A stretch of 64,000 bases of DNA. It comes from Jaltomata sinuosa. Its lineage: Eukaryota > Streptophyta > Magnoliopsida > Solanales > Solanaceae. Under the pieces are notes generated by a model. It was not told the origin of the DNA. It made no database searches and worked only from the letters and a program-made list of their open reading frames with translations. The stretch lies in NCBI GenBank assembly GCA_003996215.1, contig QJPP01000850.1:310001-374000 (forward strand), written 5' to 3'. The translations under genes and the position numbers were made by a program. Shown in pieces: positions 34,390-46,680 of this stretch; positions within the stretch are counted from its first letter, which is position 1, and every line of letters starts with the position of its first letter.

Positions 34390-35852
34390 GACCACCACGA
34401 CCACCTAACCTACCGGACTGAGGACCACCTTTAGTACCATGGGGACCACCCCTACTACCATGTGAATTGCCTATGTCTGGTGGTGCTGGAGCCCTGAGGG
34501 CCTAAACCATCAGATCATGTCACCTCTAGTACGGTACTGACGGACACTCTCTAGCAAAGTGGACTATCTTGCCACACTCATAACAACCCAAGCCATACAC
34601 GTACCCCGCTGTGAAGACTCGGCTAAATCAAAATGTTACCATGACATGTGGACCGTAAATGAGAACCCCGTAGAGCAGGAATAATACTCTGGCTACTCTG
34701 ACCCTCTACAATCTATAATGCCACCTGAATAGGTTGGCTCGACTAGAAACACTACTGATGTTAACCCCTACCATAGTAACCTCTACCAAGAGGTTGTGTA
34801 CTGCTGTAACTGCCTGATAGTAGGGCCTCTTATTGTTTCCCTCTTGGGCCTCACAAAGTATGCCCTTAATAGTATGGGCATGGTCTAATACCTCTATAAA
34901 AGACTGACCTGATGCCACCATACCCTCTGTGGCCAATCTGAGCTGTAAAGTCAATCCTCGAACAAAGTGATGCACCATTTCATGCTCGGTGGATAGAATC
35001 ATAGTGGCATGCCTAGCCAACTGATGAAAGTGAACCTCATACTAAGAAACAGTCATGGAGCCCTGCTCCAACCCGGAGAACTGATCCATCAACTACTCTC
35101 TCATGTTATGCAGTACATACTTCTCTAGAAAAGTTGTGGAGAACTAGGCCCAAGTAAGCAGAGGTGAACCGGCTGGCCTGCAAGATACATATGACCTCCA
35201 CCAATTTTGCTGGACCATCTAGTTAAAACGCGGTGTAATCTTTTCCATGCATATTAACTAACCCGAAATTATGCAATCTCTCCAGGCAGCTAGTCAGAAA
35301 CTCATGCGCATCCTCCCTGAAAGCACCTGAAAACCTTGGAAGACCCAATCTCAGAAACCTACCAAGCATCTTCTTCTCCTTAGAAGACATAATGGGCCTA
35401 GCTGGAAGAGGTGGAATAACTGCAGGGACTGGAAATACCTCTAATCTGGGAGCCGTAGCAGCAGGATGTGCTCCTGAACCCTGAGTTGCTGCCTAGGCTG
35501 AAGTATGAGCCTCATATAGCACTGGAGTAGCCACGAAACCAGTCAGAGTACCTAGTGAAGCTGTTGGTGGAGTCATACCCTCGAGAAACCCAAGTAACCG
35601 AACCAAGGTGTCCTATAGAACTGGAGTAGCCACGAAACTTGTAGGATGTTGGGCTAGCCCCACACCCTCCGTCTCATACTGAACCTCCTCAACCCTGACT
35701 TCATGCTCTGGTGATAGTACCCTAGCCCGGGCCTGAGCTGGAGCCATAGCTCAACCCCTACCTCGACCTCTGGGTTGACCTCTACCCCATCCCCTAGATG
35801 GGGTTCTAACTGCAAGTGCAGGGGCCTCGTCCCTACCCGTTGTTGATCTCAT
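34390..35852 (-). pseudogene. E7 gag
   Basis: Starts at the ATG 35852-35850 (MRSTTGRDEAPALAV), then an Arg/Gly-rich leader. The gag core is read in pieces: MSSKEKKMLGRFLRLGLPRF near 35390, QLARHATMILSTEHEMVHHF in 34706-35020, LRLATEGMV. A zinc knuckle is suggested near 34560-34620 (CYECGKI-like) but damaged. Several stops are present. A short segment (GGAGTAGCCACGAAAC) occurs twice, near 35525 and 35622, in the proline-rich part. Confidence 0.75.
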
Positions 35853-36054
35853 TCAAACTATCTGAGAAAGAGTGAAACAAAGATACTTAGAAGTTGATCA
35901 AGTCATAGAAGCACGATCAGGAATCAAACAAGATGGAATCTTTCTTAGGAATGTCCTATAGCCTCTCGCAGATTAGAGACGGACGTCATCGTACCGATCC
36001 ACGAGACTCTACTAGACACTAGTCTCTTGTATTGGCAAGACTAGTGAACCTAGA

Positions 36055-36066
36055 GCTCTGATACTA
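36055..36066 (-). other. E7 primer-binding site (initiator tRNA-Met)
   Basis: Minus-strand TAGTATCAGAGC, 11 of 12 bases of the tRNA-iMet complement, three bases from the LTR. Confidence 0.88.
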
Positions 36067-36819
36067 CTCTATCACGACCCAAAACCAAGCCTTGATGGCG
36101 CCTACACGACCTCTCAGTAGGATAGCCAAACCCAAAAATGTAGAAAACAATAAAAGCAGTTTCAGTAGAAAAATCGGAAGATATAAACATACACAAGAAA
36201 TAGGGTTGGTAGCATATATATATATACCAATTGTACCACATATACAAAAGATGGCCCTGAAGTGACCATGAAGACAAAACATACATGAGAACCAACCCGG
36301 ACCTGGTGACACTAGTACAAGAATGCCTAAAGTATGGAGTAGCTATACAACAGACTCTGTCCATCCAAAATATAAAATATAGATAGAAAATACAAGATGG
36401 AAAACATGTAAAGTCTCCAAGATGCCAGGAGCTCACCGCTATCCGAACTACAACAGGTCTCGAATGATAGGAGGATCAATGGGGGTGGCTCATACTAGGT
36501 GCTACATTAGAAAAAGATGCAGAGTGTAATATGAGTACCAAAACAATGAGTACTCAATAAGCATCATAGGCCGACCGAGCTCAGAAAGATAATATATAAT
36601 TTAAATTACAGGAAAGTAAGCAAAATATAGGGATCCACCTAAATCCAGTTATAAAACAAAAAACAAAACCAACCAAACATATAAGAAGGAACAAAGAACA
36701 AACTCAATCCCAGTCAACCGACAAACCAAGTACACCCAAGCCAATGCAATGCGATGAGAGATGATGTGATGTATAAGGATATAATAGCATGATAGAGTAA
36801 GAACCCGGTACTCGATGCC

Positions 36820-37010
36820 CGGGGTGCCCAGAATTTAACTTTGAGCTCATCAATAAGTGCATGGAAGTAAAACCCGAAATAACGTATTGGGGTGCCCGGA
36901 AATGAACATCGAGCTTATCAACAAGCCATAAAGGTAAAGCCCAAAAATAGTGCATCGAGGATCCCAAAAATGAACATCGAGCTTCTCAGTGAATGCACAA
37001 AAGTATTATT
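36820..37010. repeat. Three-unit tandem repeat in E7 right LTR
   Basis: Counterpart of the array in the left LTR, with the core GCCCGGAAATGAACATCGAG. Confidence 0.75.
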
Positions 37011-38084
37011 TTTCCTTTCCTCTCCAAAACTAGTAAAAACCCGAGATAATTCCTTTAAAAGTTTGAAAACCATGAAAACCCAGTAAATATCATGTTTGGA
37101 ACAAAAAGCCTCAAAAATCTTTCTTTTTTGTACCGATAGACATGGGAATGCAGTATGAGCATGTAATTTCTACGTTCAGACAATATAGCATGCAACAAGG
37201 CAAAACAGGGCAAAATAATCTTCAACCAAGAGAACTAACATTGAAATTCCATCCAAATCCAAGCTATGGACTCGAACCCACAGTTACACACAACCAACAA
37301 TTAAAGCGGAAAAAGACTATAGAAACTACTACAAACATCTACTCTACCTCTAAAACCTCCTAAAAGCATACTAAGGATTCTAGGCTAGCCACAGTGATAC
37401 TACAAGCTCCTAAACTAAGGATAACGGTAAAAGATTCTAATTTATGATCCAAAATGGCCAATAATACAAGTCACATGATTTAATCCTATTTCTACCTAAA
37501 AATCTAACCTACCATTCCCGTAATATAAACGACATAAAATCTAACTAAACATCAGTCTAGGAACTAAAATGTAACCTACCTCAGGGCCGAATTGCAACCA
37601 TGAACCATCACTCATCTGCCTTCTCCTTCTGAACAGCCTCAGAAAGCTGCCACACTATCAAGAACATAATTCAGGTGTCAAGACGAGAAGAATGACATCC
37701 ATAATTCTATACAGGAATCAAACCAAAAATCGGGTCAGAAAATGACCCTCAGGGACCGCGCAATGAAACAGAAAAAAATTTACAATTTTGTTTGCAATGG
37801 ATTAAGGAACCCATGCCCAAAAGTTGGGCGTGAATGGGACTCGTTTCGGGGCCAAAAACAGCCCCAAAGCTTACTTGTTCAAGGGAATTTTAAAAAGAGA
37901 AAAGAGGAAGTTAAAGGAAGCTTACCAATTTGAGTACAAGAATGATCACAAACGAAAGAATTGCTACCACAAGCTTTGGAGAGGTTTGGAGTCTGATTTG
38001 GAGCTTTGGAGTTCTATATCAATGGGGGGGAATTGCATGGGAAATGTTGGAAATAAAGGAGTTTGAGATGGCAACTTAAAGGCT

Positions 38085-38365
38085 TCCAGCAATGCCTAGG
38101 CATACGCGGCCAGGCACTGTGTACACGGCCCTGCACATGCATCCATGAACTGCATACATGGCCCTACGCATGCAGTTAGGCACACGCACACGTGAAGGCA
38201 AGCGGAGGCCCAGGCTAATGGCATGCCAGCGTACACGTGGGTTAGCCACTGCGCACATGGGCACGTGCACGTGGCCTGCCAGCTACCTAGGCGATGGCCA
38301 ACAAGGAGGGGTCGACTGGTGCTACAATGTGTACACTGCCATGCCCCCACGTTGGCAATGGCCTA
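38085..38365. repeat. GC-rich cassette in E7 right LTR
   Basis: Counterpart of 29965-30190 but longer by about 60 bp, with extra GCATACATGGCCCTA-like units. CpG-to-TpG/CpA changes are common. Confidence 0.6.
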
Positions 38366-39084
38366 CTGGTGCCATGATAGCAACCAGCTAGCAATAGCTA
38401 TGCCAATATAAACTTTTCTCCGACGGACCCTCAAGAACATATCCGGGGTCCTGCAAACATAAACAAGCTGAGCTATTCAACTAAAAATGGCATTTCGGAC
38501 TCAAAGGAATTGATGAAAATCTCAATGGAGGTCTATTTAACAAAAAATAGGCCACACACCTAAAACTAACTTTTTTCCAACTTTTTCAAGATGAAACCCA
38601 AGGGCCAAAAACAAGTTTGAAAGCCTCGAGATCCAAACCAAAGGTCCCTCTAGCCCAAAGTCGACATTCTGAAGCTAACAGTGCTAATGGAATTTCTATA
38701 TGAGGCTGTCTTCTCCAAATATTGATCAAATTCAACCCCATAAGCCAAACTATCTTGAAAATAAAAAAAAATTGCATAAAACAAAACTGAGAGTACCCAT
38801 ACCCAGACCAAGGGTCCCACTAGACCAAAATCCCCACTTTGGAGCTAATGGAACTATTGGAATTTGATTTTGAGCATGTTTATCAATAAAGTTGACCAAA
38901 GTCAAAGATTTTCTAAGTTCAAGTTCTAAAACAAAGAAATGGCCATAACAACCTAAGGAATAGCCCGGGTATCAAACCATCAGTCCCAGAAAGTTATAAA
39001 TGACCTGTAGCCACTGTAAGAAATCTCAAAATGCGAAAAAAGCATGAAAAATAGGAAAATGACCTGGAGGGTCATTACATCAAT

Positions 39085-39539
39085 ATTCCTAGAACTCTGC
39101 TTTGCCATGACTTCCTGCCAAATTAAATGAGATCAGGTGTATTGAATTAAGTGACTATTTGTACCTGTCACTATGTCCATCTCATGCTTATAGGATCATT
39201 ATTAGTTAAGAATCATGCTCTAATATTTCTGCTTTTTTATTACAAAAATTGCCAAATATCATTCCGCTGTAAAAACTTTACATGATAATAAAATAGTGTG
39301 ATGTACATCTCTCCCAAATCATCAATCTGTTAGAACTATTGGTCATACCTTATGTTATGTCCATATAATTTAGCTAGAAATCTCATGTGGTTTGTGTTTA
39401 TTAATGTTGTTACCAATTACGTTAAATTTGCTTCTCAAGTTCCCTTCAAAACTAGGTTTGTTGCCTCTGAACTTAGCTTCATCTGTTGTGCTACTATAGA
39501 AATGTGATTACTCATTTGTAATTCTATCTTTTGGGAGCC
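39085..39539 (+). repeat. E6 5' LTR, part 2
   Basis: 455 bp of AT-rich LTR between E7 and E8. Its left edge follows the TCAAT duplication and its last five bases (GAGCC) are the E8 target duplication. Nothing coding is seen. Confidence 0.75.
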
Positions 39540-39744
39540 TGATAAGTCGGTAATGTACCAACTTATTGATCCTAAATCCATGAATTATTGTTATATTTTG
39601 AATAGATATAGAGGTTCTTATGGCCTTTATTGATGTCTATGCAGGTACTTTGGATTAGTGATGAAAAACAAGGAAATGGATCCAAAAAAATCTCAAAAGG
39701 AGTGAAGTGTGGAAGGATCGGAAAAGGCAAAAATTCTAGCCTGA

Positions 39745-39995
39745 GATGTGGTGCCCGTGTGACACACATAAGCCATTATGTGAAACGCACCTCTGCCGCA
39801 TAGATATGCAAAATTCACTAAAGAATCTGCTAAGGGGTGCGGTCATTATGCGACGCGCACAACCCAACGTATGAACTGCACCTCCTTCGAATGAAGCCTC
39901 TAAAATAAGTTGAAGTCATTGGTCCAACTGAAGACAGTGTGCGACACACACATAATGACGTGTGAACCGCACATCGCATCGCACATCACCCGAAG
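39745..39995. promoter_or_regulatory. GCGACGCGCAC-type cassette in E8 5' LTR
   Basis: Repeated words GTGCGGT, GCGACGCGCAC, GTGCGACACACAC and GCACATCGCATCGCACATC, semi-palindromic and CpG-rich, ending about 40 bp upstream of the TATA box. Confidence 0.55.
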
Positions 39996-40034
39996 GGCAA
40001 TTTTATCCTGAATTTTTAGTGATGATTTAGAAAA

Positions 40035-40045
40035 CTATAAAAGGC
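40035..40045 (+). promoter_or_regulatory. TATA box of E8 5' LTR
   Basis: CTATAAAAGGC, also present in the 3' LTR at 43471. Confidence 0.75.
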
Positions 40046-40116
40046 AAATTTAGGAACATTTGTAAATAACATTCTTCAGTTCAAAACATTCTGAAGAGGT
40101 TTTTACCTTTGAGAAC

Positions 40117-40720
40117 AAAGTGTCAACTCTTCACCAAACAGTGAGCTCACATTCGGCTTCTATTAAGCATCTTGAGGCAAAAATGAATCACTTATCTTCA
40201 CAAATGAATCCTCAGATTAAGGGGACACTTCCAAGTGACACTATAATGAACCCGAAGAACAATGGCCATATTATGGCAATTGTCACTAGGAGTGGATGAA
40301 TGTTTAGTGGGGGGAGGAATCCATCAGATGAGGTTATTGTAGAGCCAAATGATAAAGTGTAGGAGGAGATTGTTCTTGATAATGAAATGGATGAAAATTT
40401 GGTGGTTGGGGTGAAGCCTAGTGCACCGAACATGACTTCTAATAAAGGTCACATGAATGAAGAAAAGGATGAGGATGATCCTCCTTCTCAAGTTTCTATT
40501 GATATCGAGGAGGAGGTTCCTAGTATACCAAATGTTATGCCGAAAGGACCCCCTTCTTATCCTCAAAGATAGACCAAGAAGAAGGAGGAGAATCAATTCA
40601 AGAAAATTGCAGACATGTTTAACAAGTTATCCATTAACATTCCTTTGGTCGATGCATTACTGGAAATGCCCGGTTTGCAAAGTTCATGAAGGAGCTTCTC
40701 AAGAAAAAGCTAGTCAAGAA
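40117..40720 (+). pseudogene. E8 gag C-terminal fragment
   Basis: Translation gives a coiled-coil stretch (SSHSASIKHLEAKMNHLSSQ), an acidic region, GPPSYPQR, then FKKIADMFNKLSINIPLVDA and LLEMPG. This is the conserved tail before the protease in Athila-like Gag, comparable with residues 430-575 of the E4 protein. Two stops interrupt it and the downstream protease is missing. Confidence 0.75.
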
Positions 40721-42975
40721 GTATTTGGGCCTACTGGAAGTGGTCGCATTCTTAGGAGCAATTTACCTTGGCAAACCTTGAATGGGAGGTACCATCATCG
40801 AGCCATGATGTTAAACCAAGCGCTTCTTGGGAGGAAACCCAAGCATGCACCTTTACTTTCCATATTTTTTGCTTTTCATTGTTATTTTGTGTGTTATTTT
40901 TGTTGGATTTGTAGTTAGGAACCAAGCTAAGGGTGTTGGAGCAAATATCAAGAGGTGTGACAATTATGTGATTGCATGACATACTATGTTCGTTGCACAC
41001 TGGTTTCGCACCACCAACAAGAACACTGACAATTCCATCAAAAAATCATCCCTCCATGCGATGGTTGGGGTGATCGCACATCATGATATGCATTTTGCAT
41101 GTCCTTCACATAGCAGCAGCCAGAACACTGGCACCAAAATCCCATATGGTCGTACGCATACTGATGCAGTTCGCCCCATAGCATGTGCATTTTGCACAAG
41201 GTTCCAGGAAGTACCTTCTCCTTGAACACTCTAATTTCATTGAGGACAATGCCCCATTTTGGTTTAGGGGTGCTTTAATCTTGGTAATTGCCTCGTTAAT
41301 AGTAGTTTAGCAATAAAATCTGAGGGTTTTCTTAATACCGATGTTCTTTCCCAAGGATCAAAGTGTTCCTTATCTCTCTTTTTCCTTTGTTTTTGTGTCA
41401 AACCGGGTTGGTATTTCCCTATGATAGATTGAGAGGCGACTTTCTTAAGGGAAAATGCCAAGTTTTAGTTTAAAATTGAGTCAGTAGTTGCTTGTCTCCA
41501 AATGAACTCATCAAAAAATTTCTCTTGGAAAACTGTTTTTGAAAATAAAAGGAAGAAGGGAAATGAATTTTTGAGGAAAAGCTTCTCTTGTCATGACTTG
41601 CACACTCTCTCTTTGGCTTGATTGACTCACAAGCGAGTGTGTAACATACTTGGAATAGCTTGTCGAAAATCATTTGTCCCAATTGATTTTGAGACTAATG
41701 AAAGAAGTCTTATGCCATAATGCCTTGTGTGGTGAGGTTTTACCTTAATTCTCGTGCATGTGTGTCATCTAGAACTTTTCCCGAATGTGATTCAAGGCAA
41801 AATTCTAGGTGTGACCGAGCTTGGAAGATGACTTTAGGCCCTTTTTGATAGCCATTTCGCCCAAATAACTTCCCATGACATCAATCCTAGTGAACCTCTT
41901 TGAGCTTGTAACCGTTCTTTGGCCCCTTGTTAACACCTTGACCTTTTTGAATATCTATCTTGGCACCTGTCCTCCCTAATTTCTTGAAAGTGAAATGTAG
42001 GATAAAGCCTAAGTTTGGGGGTGAAATGAAAAGACAACATAGGCAAATGCCTAAGTTTGGGGGTGTATGTGATCAAATGAGGAGAAGAAAAGGAATGCAC
42101 TTCAAGTGCAAGGTAGCACCTTAGGTTTAAATGGAAAATTGCTCCAAAAGTCAATTCAATGAGCGGAAAATGAAAAGCAAAAGAAAATAGGTGCTACCAA
42201 GTGAAGGTGATACAAGGAGATTGAATGGTCATGATTGGAAAGGAGAAGCTTGGGTTATGTGAGGGAGAAATAAGGTGAAGTTGAAATTTGAAAATGTGAG
42301 CGGTGTTCTAAATGAGAACAAAGAGCATTAGGGAGGTGTAGTCACTTGAACCATGTGAAATCCTCACCTTAGCCCTAGCCAACATCGTAACCTGCAAGTC
42401 CTTGGTGATTCCGAGAATGGCCACCCTACATTAGTGGCGATTTACATGAAAGGCAAGTCTATGGTTCGACGCATATGCACTTGAACTTTTTTGAGAGAGT
42501 GACAGTCTTCTTGGTTCTTCTATAATCATGTTGTTTTATGAATAGGTTGATTGTGAAGTGGGATTCTCTCTTGTGGTGAGTGGAATCATGCACTTGAATG
42601 GAAATATGAAGTCTCTATTTCAATTGAGGGAAATGAATAAGACAAGTTATATGGAAAATTTCGAGGCAAAACTTGACGGTCCATGCCAATGACTTGAGAA
42701 GCTTAAATGTCTTGTTTAGAATGATAAAATTCCCTTGGTTTTGAATGAGAAATGAAGTTCTTTTGGAAAAGATTTTTTTTTGAAATGATCAATTGCCTTG
42801 AGTTTGTAGTGGTTCAAATTGAGATGAGCATCGTAGTTGAGTCTTTTGTTTATTCTTTTTCTTAATTTCTAGTATAGAATAGTCTTTTGTGCCTTGATTG
42901 GGTCTAGAGCATAATTTATTCCTTGCCTTGTCAGTATCTTGCTTGAGGACAAGCAATAGTTCAAGTTTGGGGGTT
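40721..42975 (+). other. E8 3' non-coding region with three polypurine-like tracts
   Basis: Starts just after the second internal deletion with a CGCTTCTTGGGAGGAAACCC segment typical of Athila-like 3' regions. The 12-mer AAGTTTGGGGGT occurs at 42011-42022, 42053-42064 and directly before the LTR at 42963-42974. The small open frames have no recognisable product. Confidence 0.7.
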
Positions 42976-43179
42976 TGATAAGTCGATAATCTACCAAGTT
43001 ATTGAGCCTGAATCCATGAATTATTTCTATGTTTTGAATAGATTTAGAGGTTCTTATGGCCTTTATTGATGTCTATGCAGGTACTTTTGATTAGTGATGA
43101 AATACAAGGAAATGGACTCAAAAAGAGCTCAAAAAGAGTGAAGTGTGGAAGGATCAAAAAAGATGGAGATTCTAGCTAG

Positions 43180-43430
43180 AGATGTGGTGCCCATGCGATA
43201 CGCACAAGCCGTTGTGCGGAATGCACCTCTACCACATGGATATGAAAAATCCACTGAAGAATCTGCTAAGGGGTGCGGTCGTTGTGCGACGCGCACAACC
43301 CAAGGTGCGAACCGCACATCCTTCACACGTAGCCTCTAAAATAATCTGAAGTCACTAGTCCAACTGAAGACAGTGTGTGACACGCACATCATGATGTGTG
43401 AACCGCACATCGCATCGCATATCACCTGAA
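43180..43430. promoter_or_regulatory. GCGACGCGCAC-type cassette in E8 3' LTR
   Basis: Includes GTGCGGTCGTTGTGCGACGC and GTGCGAACCGCACATC, forming imperfect hairpins, directly upstream of the TATA box. Confidence 0.55.
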
Positions 43431-43470
43431 GGGAAATATTGTCCTGAATTTTTAGTGATGATTTGGGAAA

Positions 43471-43480
43471 CTATAAAAGG
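43471..43480 (+). promoter_or_regulatory. TATA box of E8 3' LTR
   Basis: CTATAAAAGG, about 495 bp into the LTR. Confidence 0.75.
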
Positions 43481-44487
43481 CCAATTTAGGCACATTTGTA
43501 AATAACATTCTTCAGTCCAAAACATTATGAAAAGTTTCTTACCTTTGAGAACTAGTTTTCCTCTCCAAGAAGAAGAGGATTTCAATCTATTCTCTCTTCC
43601 AAATCTTTGTTAACCATTTGTGTACTCAAATTGAGGTTAACTTGAAATTTAGCTTGAATGAAGAGGATTTTGACTTATCCATTTGGTATATCTCTCCTTT
43701 GCTATGAGTGGCTAATTTCATTTGTCTAGGGATATGTTGATAATGGGTACTTGACAAATGGGTGTGGGTGTTATTTATTCTGGCTTATAATTACTTATTT
43801 GACATGGGTCTAGTAGTTTCACCAAGTTTTAATCCTAAAATTGGTGGTTGCAAATATTAATTTTCATTACTTGACTATGTTTTTGCTTGAAAGAGAATTT
43901 CATGGTTTTGGATGTGAGATTACTATTGGGAACTTGGGACTCCATTCAGATTTAAGGCTAGAGATAGCTCATATCGACGAAATCACCCACTTAAAGGTCT
44001 AAGCTAGAGATAGTGTGACCTCCTCAAGCTAGATATTGATTGCTTGTTGATTTAACCATTGATGCTCCAACTGGGATTATCAGATATATGGTTGTTGATC
44101 GAGAGATAAACAACCATACCCATGACCAATGCTACTTTGTCAATAAGCAAAAATAAGTGTGAATTGATAAACACTCTAGTCTAGATTAAAGCCCCGTTGG
44201 ATACACATCCCTAGTCTCCTACTCAATTTGGTACACCCATTTTACTTACTTGATTTAAATTCGAATCGTGATTGTAGTGACAGAATCCCGATTCCTCCAA
44301 CCTTTTACTTTTGTGTTTTAAACAATCACTCTCTTATTGAAGTCATTTTGATACAATCTTCACATAACTAGCATCAAGTCTCTGTGGGTACGACTCCGAC
44401 ACCTGTTGGGTACTTATAAATGTATTTTGCTTGATGATCATCGTGCCTCCATGTCTGGGGAGTATGATTTGAGCGTTTATCAGAGCC

Positions 44488-46677
44488 GTAAATGGAAAAA
44501 ATAAGCACTAGTCTGCCTTTCCAGCTAGCTTAAAATTTCCAGTTGTTCGAACCTAGTCAAGACCCATTAAATTCGTAAACTTATATGGATCTATTTAATA
44601 CCAAGTATTTATCAATGAAAAAATGGTTTTTGTCATAATCTTACTAGTTTATACTCCCTACCCTAAAATACGATTATTCTTGTTAAGTTTAGAATGTGCT
44701 AACTAGAATGTCCTGTTCTCAAAATCTGTAAATTAGTTAAGATGATTACTTCAATACACATGAAAAATCTTATTAACTGTGTTGTTTACTATTAAACCTC
44801 CCCTCTTCCTTTCTTGCCTGCTTTAATTTGTAAAGATATATGTGCTGCCTTTGTGAAAGTTTAATGGTTTCTTAAAGTTAAAGCCTTTACGTCCATGGTT
44901 AAATAATGGAGGATGTTTGCATTTTTTTTAAGACAGTAACTAAAAGATCAAAGTAAACTAGGAATGAGTATATTTTATAAAGTGCTCTCTTGATTGAAAT
45001 TTATTTATAAGTATACTTTGTTGAATATAAAGTCATTCGTGGTGCAGATTTCACCTAGAAATTTATTTATAAGTATGATTTGTTGAATATAAAGTCTAAC
45101 CTTTATTTCCTCTTTTATTTACATGTACAAAATGGAGCATCATCTAAGTTGTGAGAAAACACTATCTCAGTCCAAAAGGATCTGAACTTTATGCATCAGT
45201 CATCGCATTCACGCTCTCTTGTTTGATTTTAATTATCTTGGAGTCTCTCGACTATGTTGAATCCAATCTAGCCCCCTTTCTTTTACTTTTGTCTGGTATT
45301 TTTTGCAGTATTATTTATTGTTGTTACTAACACTTTCTGTTATGTGTAGCTTATTTGATTTATGACTTTGTATAAGACATTTAGGTACAAGATAACGGAC
45401 TCTAGAGTTTCCCGTAACTGTAGGAACCATCTCATAATAGCTTTATTAGCTTAAAAATGAAAAAAAAAATAGGTTCTTTTGGTCAAAATAATGCAGTTTT
45501 CAAATACCAAAGTGCTAAAATTTAGGGTAAAAAGGAAACTTTTAAAGAGCTTAAGAGTGCAGATTTTTAAGGTGAAAATGCAGCTTTTCTTAGAGTTAGA
45601 AGAGCGGATTTTTTGTGTGCAAAGTACAGCTTTTCTAAGTAGTTAAAGATGCATATTTTTGGTGTCAAAATGCCGCTTTTTAGAAGTTTTTAAAAGTGCA
45701 CATCCTTGAGTTGAAAGTGCAGATTTTAGCATAAAAATGCTATTTTAAAGAGCTTTAAAATGCAGATTTTTTAGGCAAAAAATACAACCCTTTTTAAGAA
45801 TTAAAAGTGCAGATTTTGGTATAAAAATTGCAGCTTTTAAAGAGCTAAAAATTGTAGATTTTGGGTGTTAAAGACAAGCTTCTTCAACGGCTTAAAAGTG
45901 TAGATTTTTATGTAAAAGGCAGTTTCTTTTTTTTAGAGCTTTAAAGTGTAGATCATCCAAAGGGAAGAAAGACGTCTTTTAAAAGGTAAAAAACACTGCA
46001 ATAAGTTGTTGGAATTTTATCTCGGCCTTAAGAAATCTTTTGCTAAACTAATTTTATCGACAAATATTTTTCTTTAAAAATTGATATAGATGACTCAAGT
46101 TATTTATTCCGAACCAAAATAAAGAATAAGATATTTACATACTATATTTTACTAAAATTCCCAAACATACCATAGTATTTTTCACCTTATTATACAAACA
46201 TGTATCATTTTATTATATTTTAGATATATTTTTCTACACACATTGCTTTACATATCATTTTCTATATCTTTCATAAACCATATCTATATTTTCCTTTCAT
46301 GTTTAAATTTGCTAAATTTTCTTAAAATTAATCACTTTGAGTCCTTTAAAGTGGTTAACTATGATATTATTTTTCTCAAATTACTTATGCATTAGCAAAT
46401 ATTATATTCTTTTATTAACCTATGTTTGACCAGTTAACCGTAATATAGTGGATCTTAAAGGATGCTTAACCCCTTCTCTTTAGGATAACTAGAACCCTTA
46501 TCTAGAAAAATATAAGTTAAGTAGATCATTAATCGGAGTTAATTTTAGCATTATTTTAGTTAATAATTAGGTGTCCTAATTCACCTTACAAAATAATTAG
46601 GTGGTAACTCCTTGAGTTAATTAATAATCATCAATATGTTGTACTCTACTTTGACCCAGTTAAAATGGGGTATAACA
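44488..46677 (+). repeat. E6 5' LTR, part 3 (U5 side)
   Basis: AT-rich end of the Ogre-type LTR, closing with GGGGTATAACA. Contains a degenerate 46-bp tandem array (45480-45975). No gene is seen. Confidence 0.78.
45480..45975 (+). repeat. Degenerate ~46-bp tandem array in E6 LTR
   Basis: About nine to ten units built around GTGCAGATTTT, then ATGCAGCTTTT, then AAAGAGCTTAAAA. Unit length is 45-48 bp with strong divergence between units. Confidence 0.78.
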
Positions 46678-46680
46678 GCT

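Larger units (their letters stand above)
27928..39079 (-). mobile_element. E7: complete but dead Del/Tekay-type Ty3/gypsy element
   Basis: 11,152-bp element with 3-kb LTRs, the perfect 5-bp target duplication TCAAT (27923-27927 and 39080-39084), a tRNA-iMet PBS and gag, protease, RT, RNase H, integrase and chromodomain on the minus strand. LTRs differ by roughly 10-14% in the parts I compared, so it is much older than E4. All genes are broken and the RT catalytic Asp pair is changed to Asn-Asn. Confidence 0.93.
36070..39079 (-). repeat. E7 5' LTR (right copy, 3010 bp)
   Basis: Plus-strand ends TATCACGACCC (terminal TG mutated to TA) and GGGTCATTACA. Same layout as the left copy, with a tandem repeat at 36820-37010 and a GC-rich cassette at 38085-38365 that has lost many CpGs relative to the left copy. 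Confidence 0.92.
39540..40116 (+). repeat. E8 5' LTR, truncated
   Basis: Opens TGATAAGTCGG and matches 42976-43553 until GAGAAC, then jumps into gag sequence. The missing 930 bp are present in the 3' LTR. Confidence 0.9.
39540..44482 (+). mobile_element. E8: Athila-like element, internally deleted
   Basis: 4943 bp on the plus strand with the perfect target duplication GAGCC (39535-39539 and 44483-44487). The 5' LTR is cut to 577 bp by a deletion that also removed the PBS and gag start. A gag fragment remains, then a second deletion removes the rest of gag, protease and all pol, then a 2-kb 3' region and a full 1507-bp 3' LTR. The LTR overlap differs by roughly 10%, so this is an old copy. 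Confidence 0.9.
42976..44482 (+). repeat. E8 3' LTR (1507 bp)
   Basis: Ends TGATAAGTCG and GAGCGTTTATCA, directly after the polypurine tract. Contains the cassette 43180-43430 and a TATA box at 43471. Confidence 0.92.
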
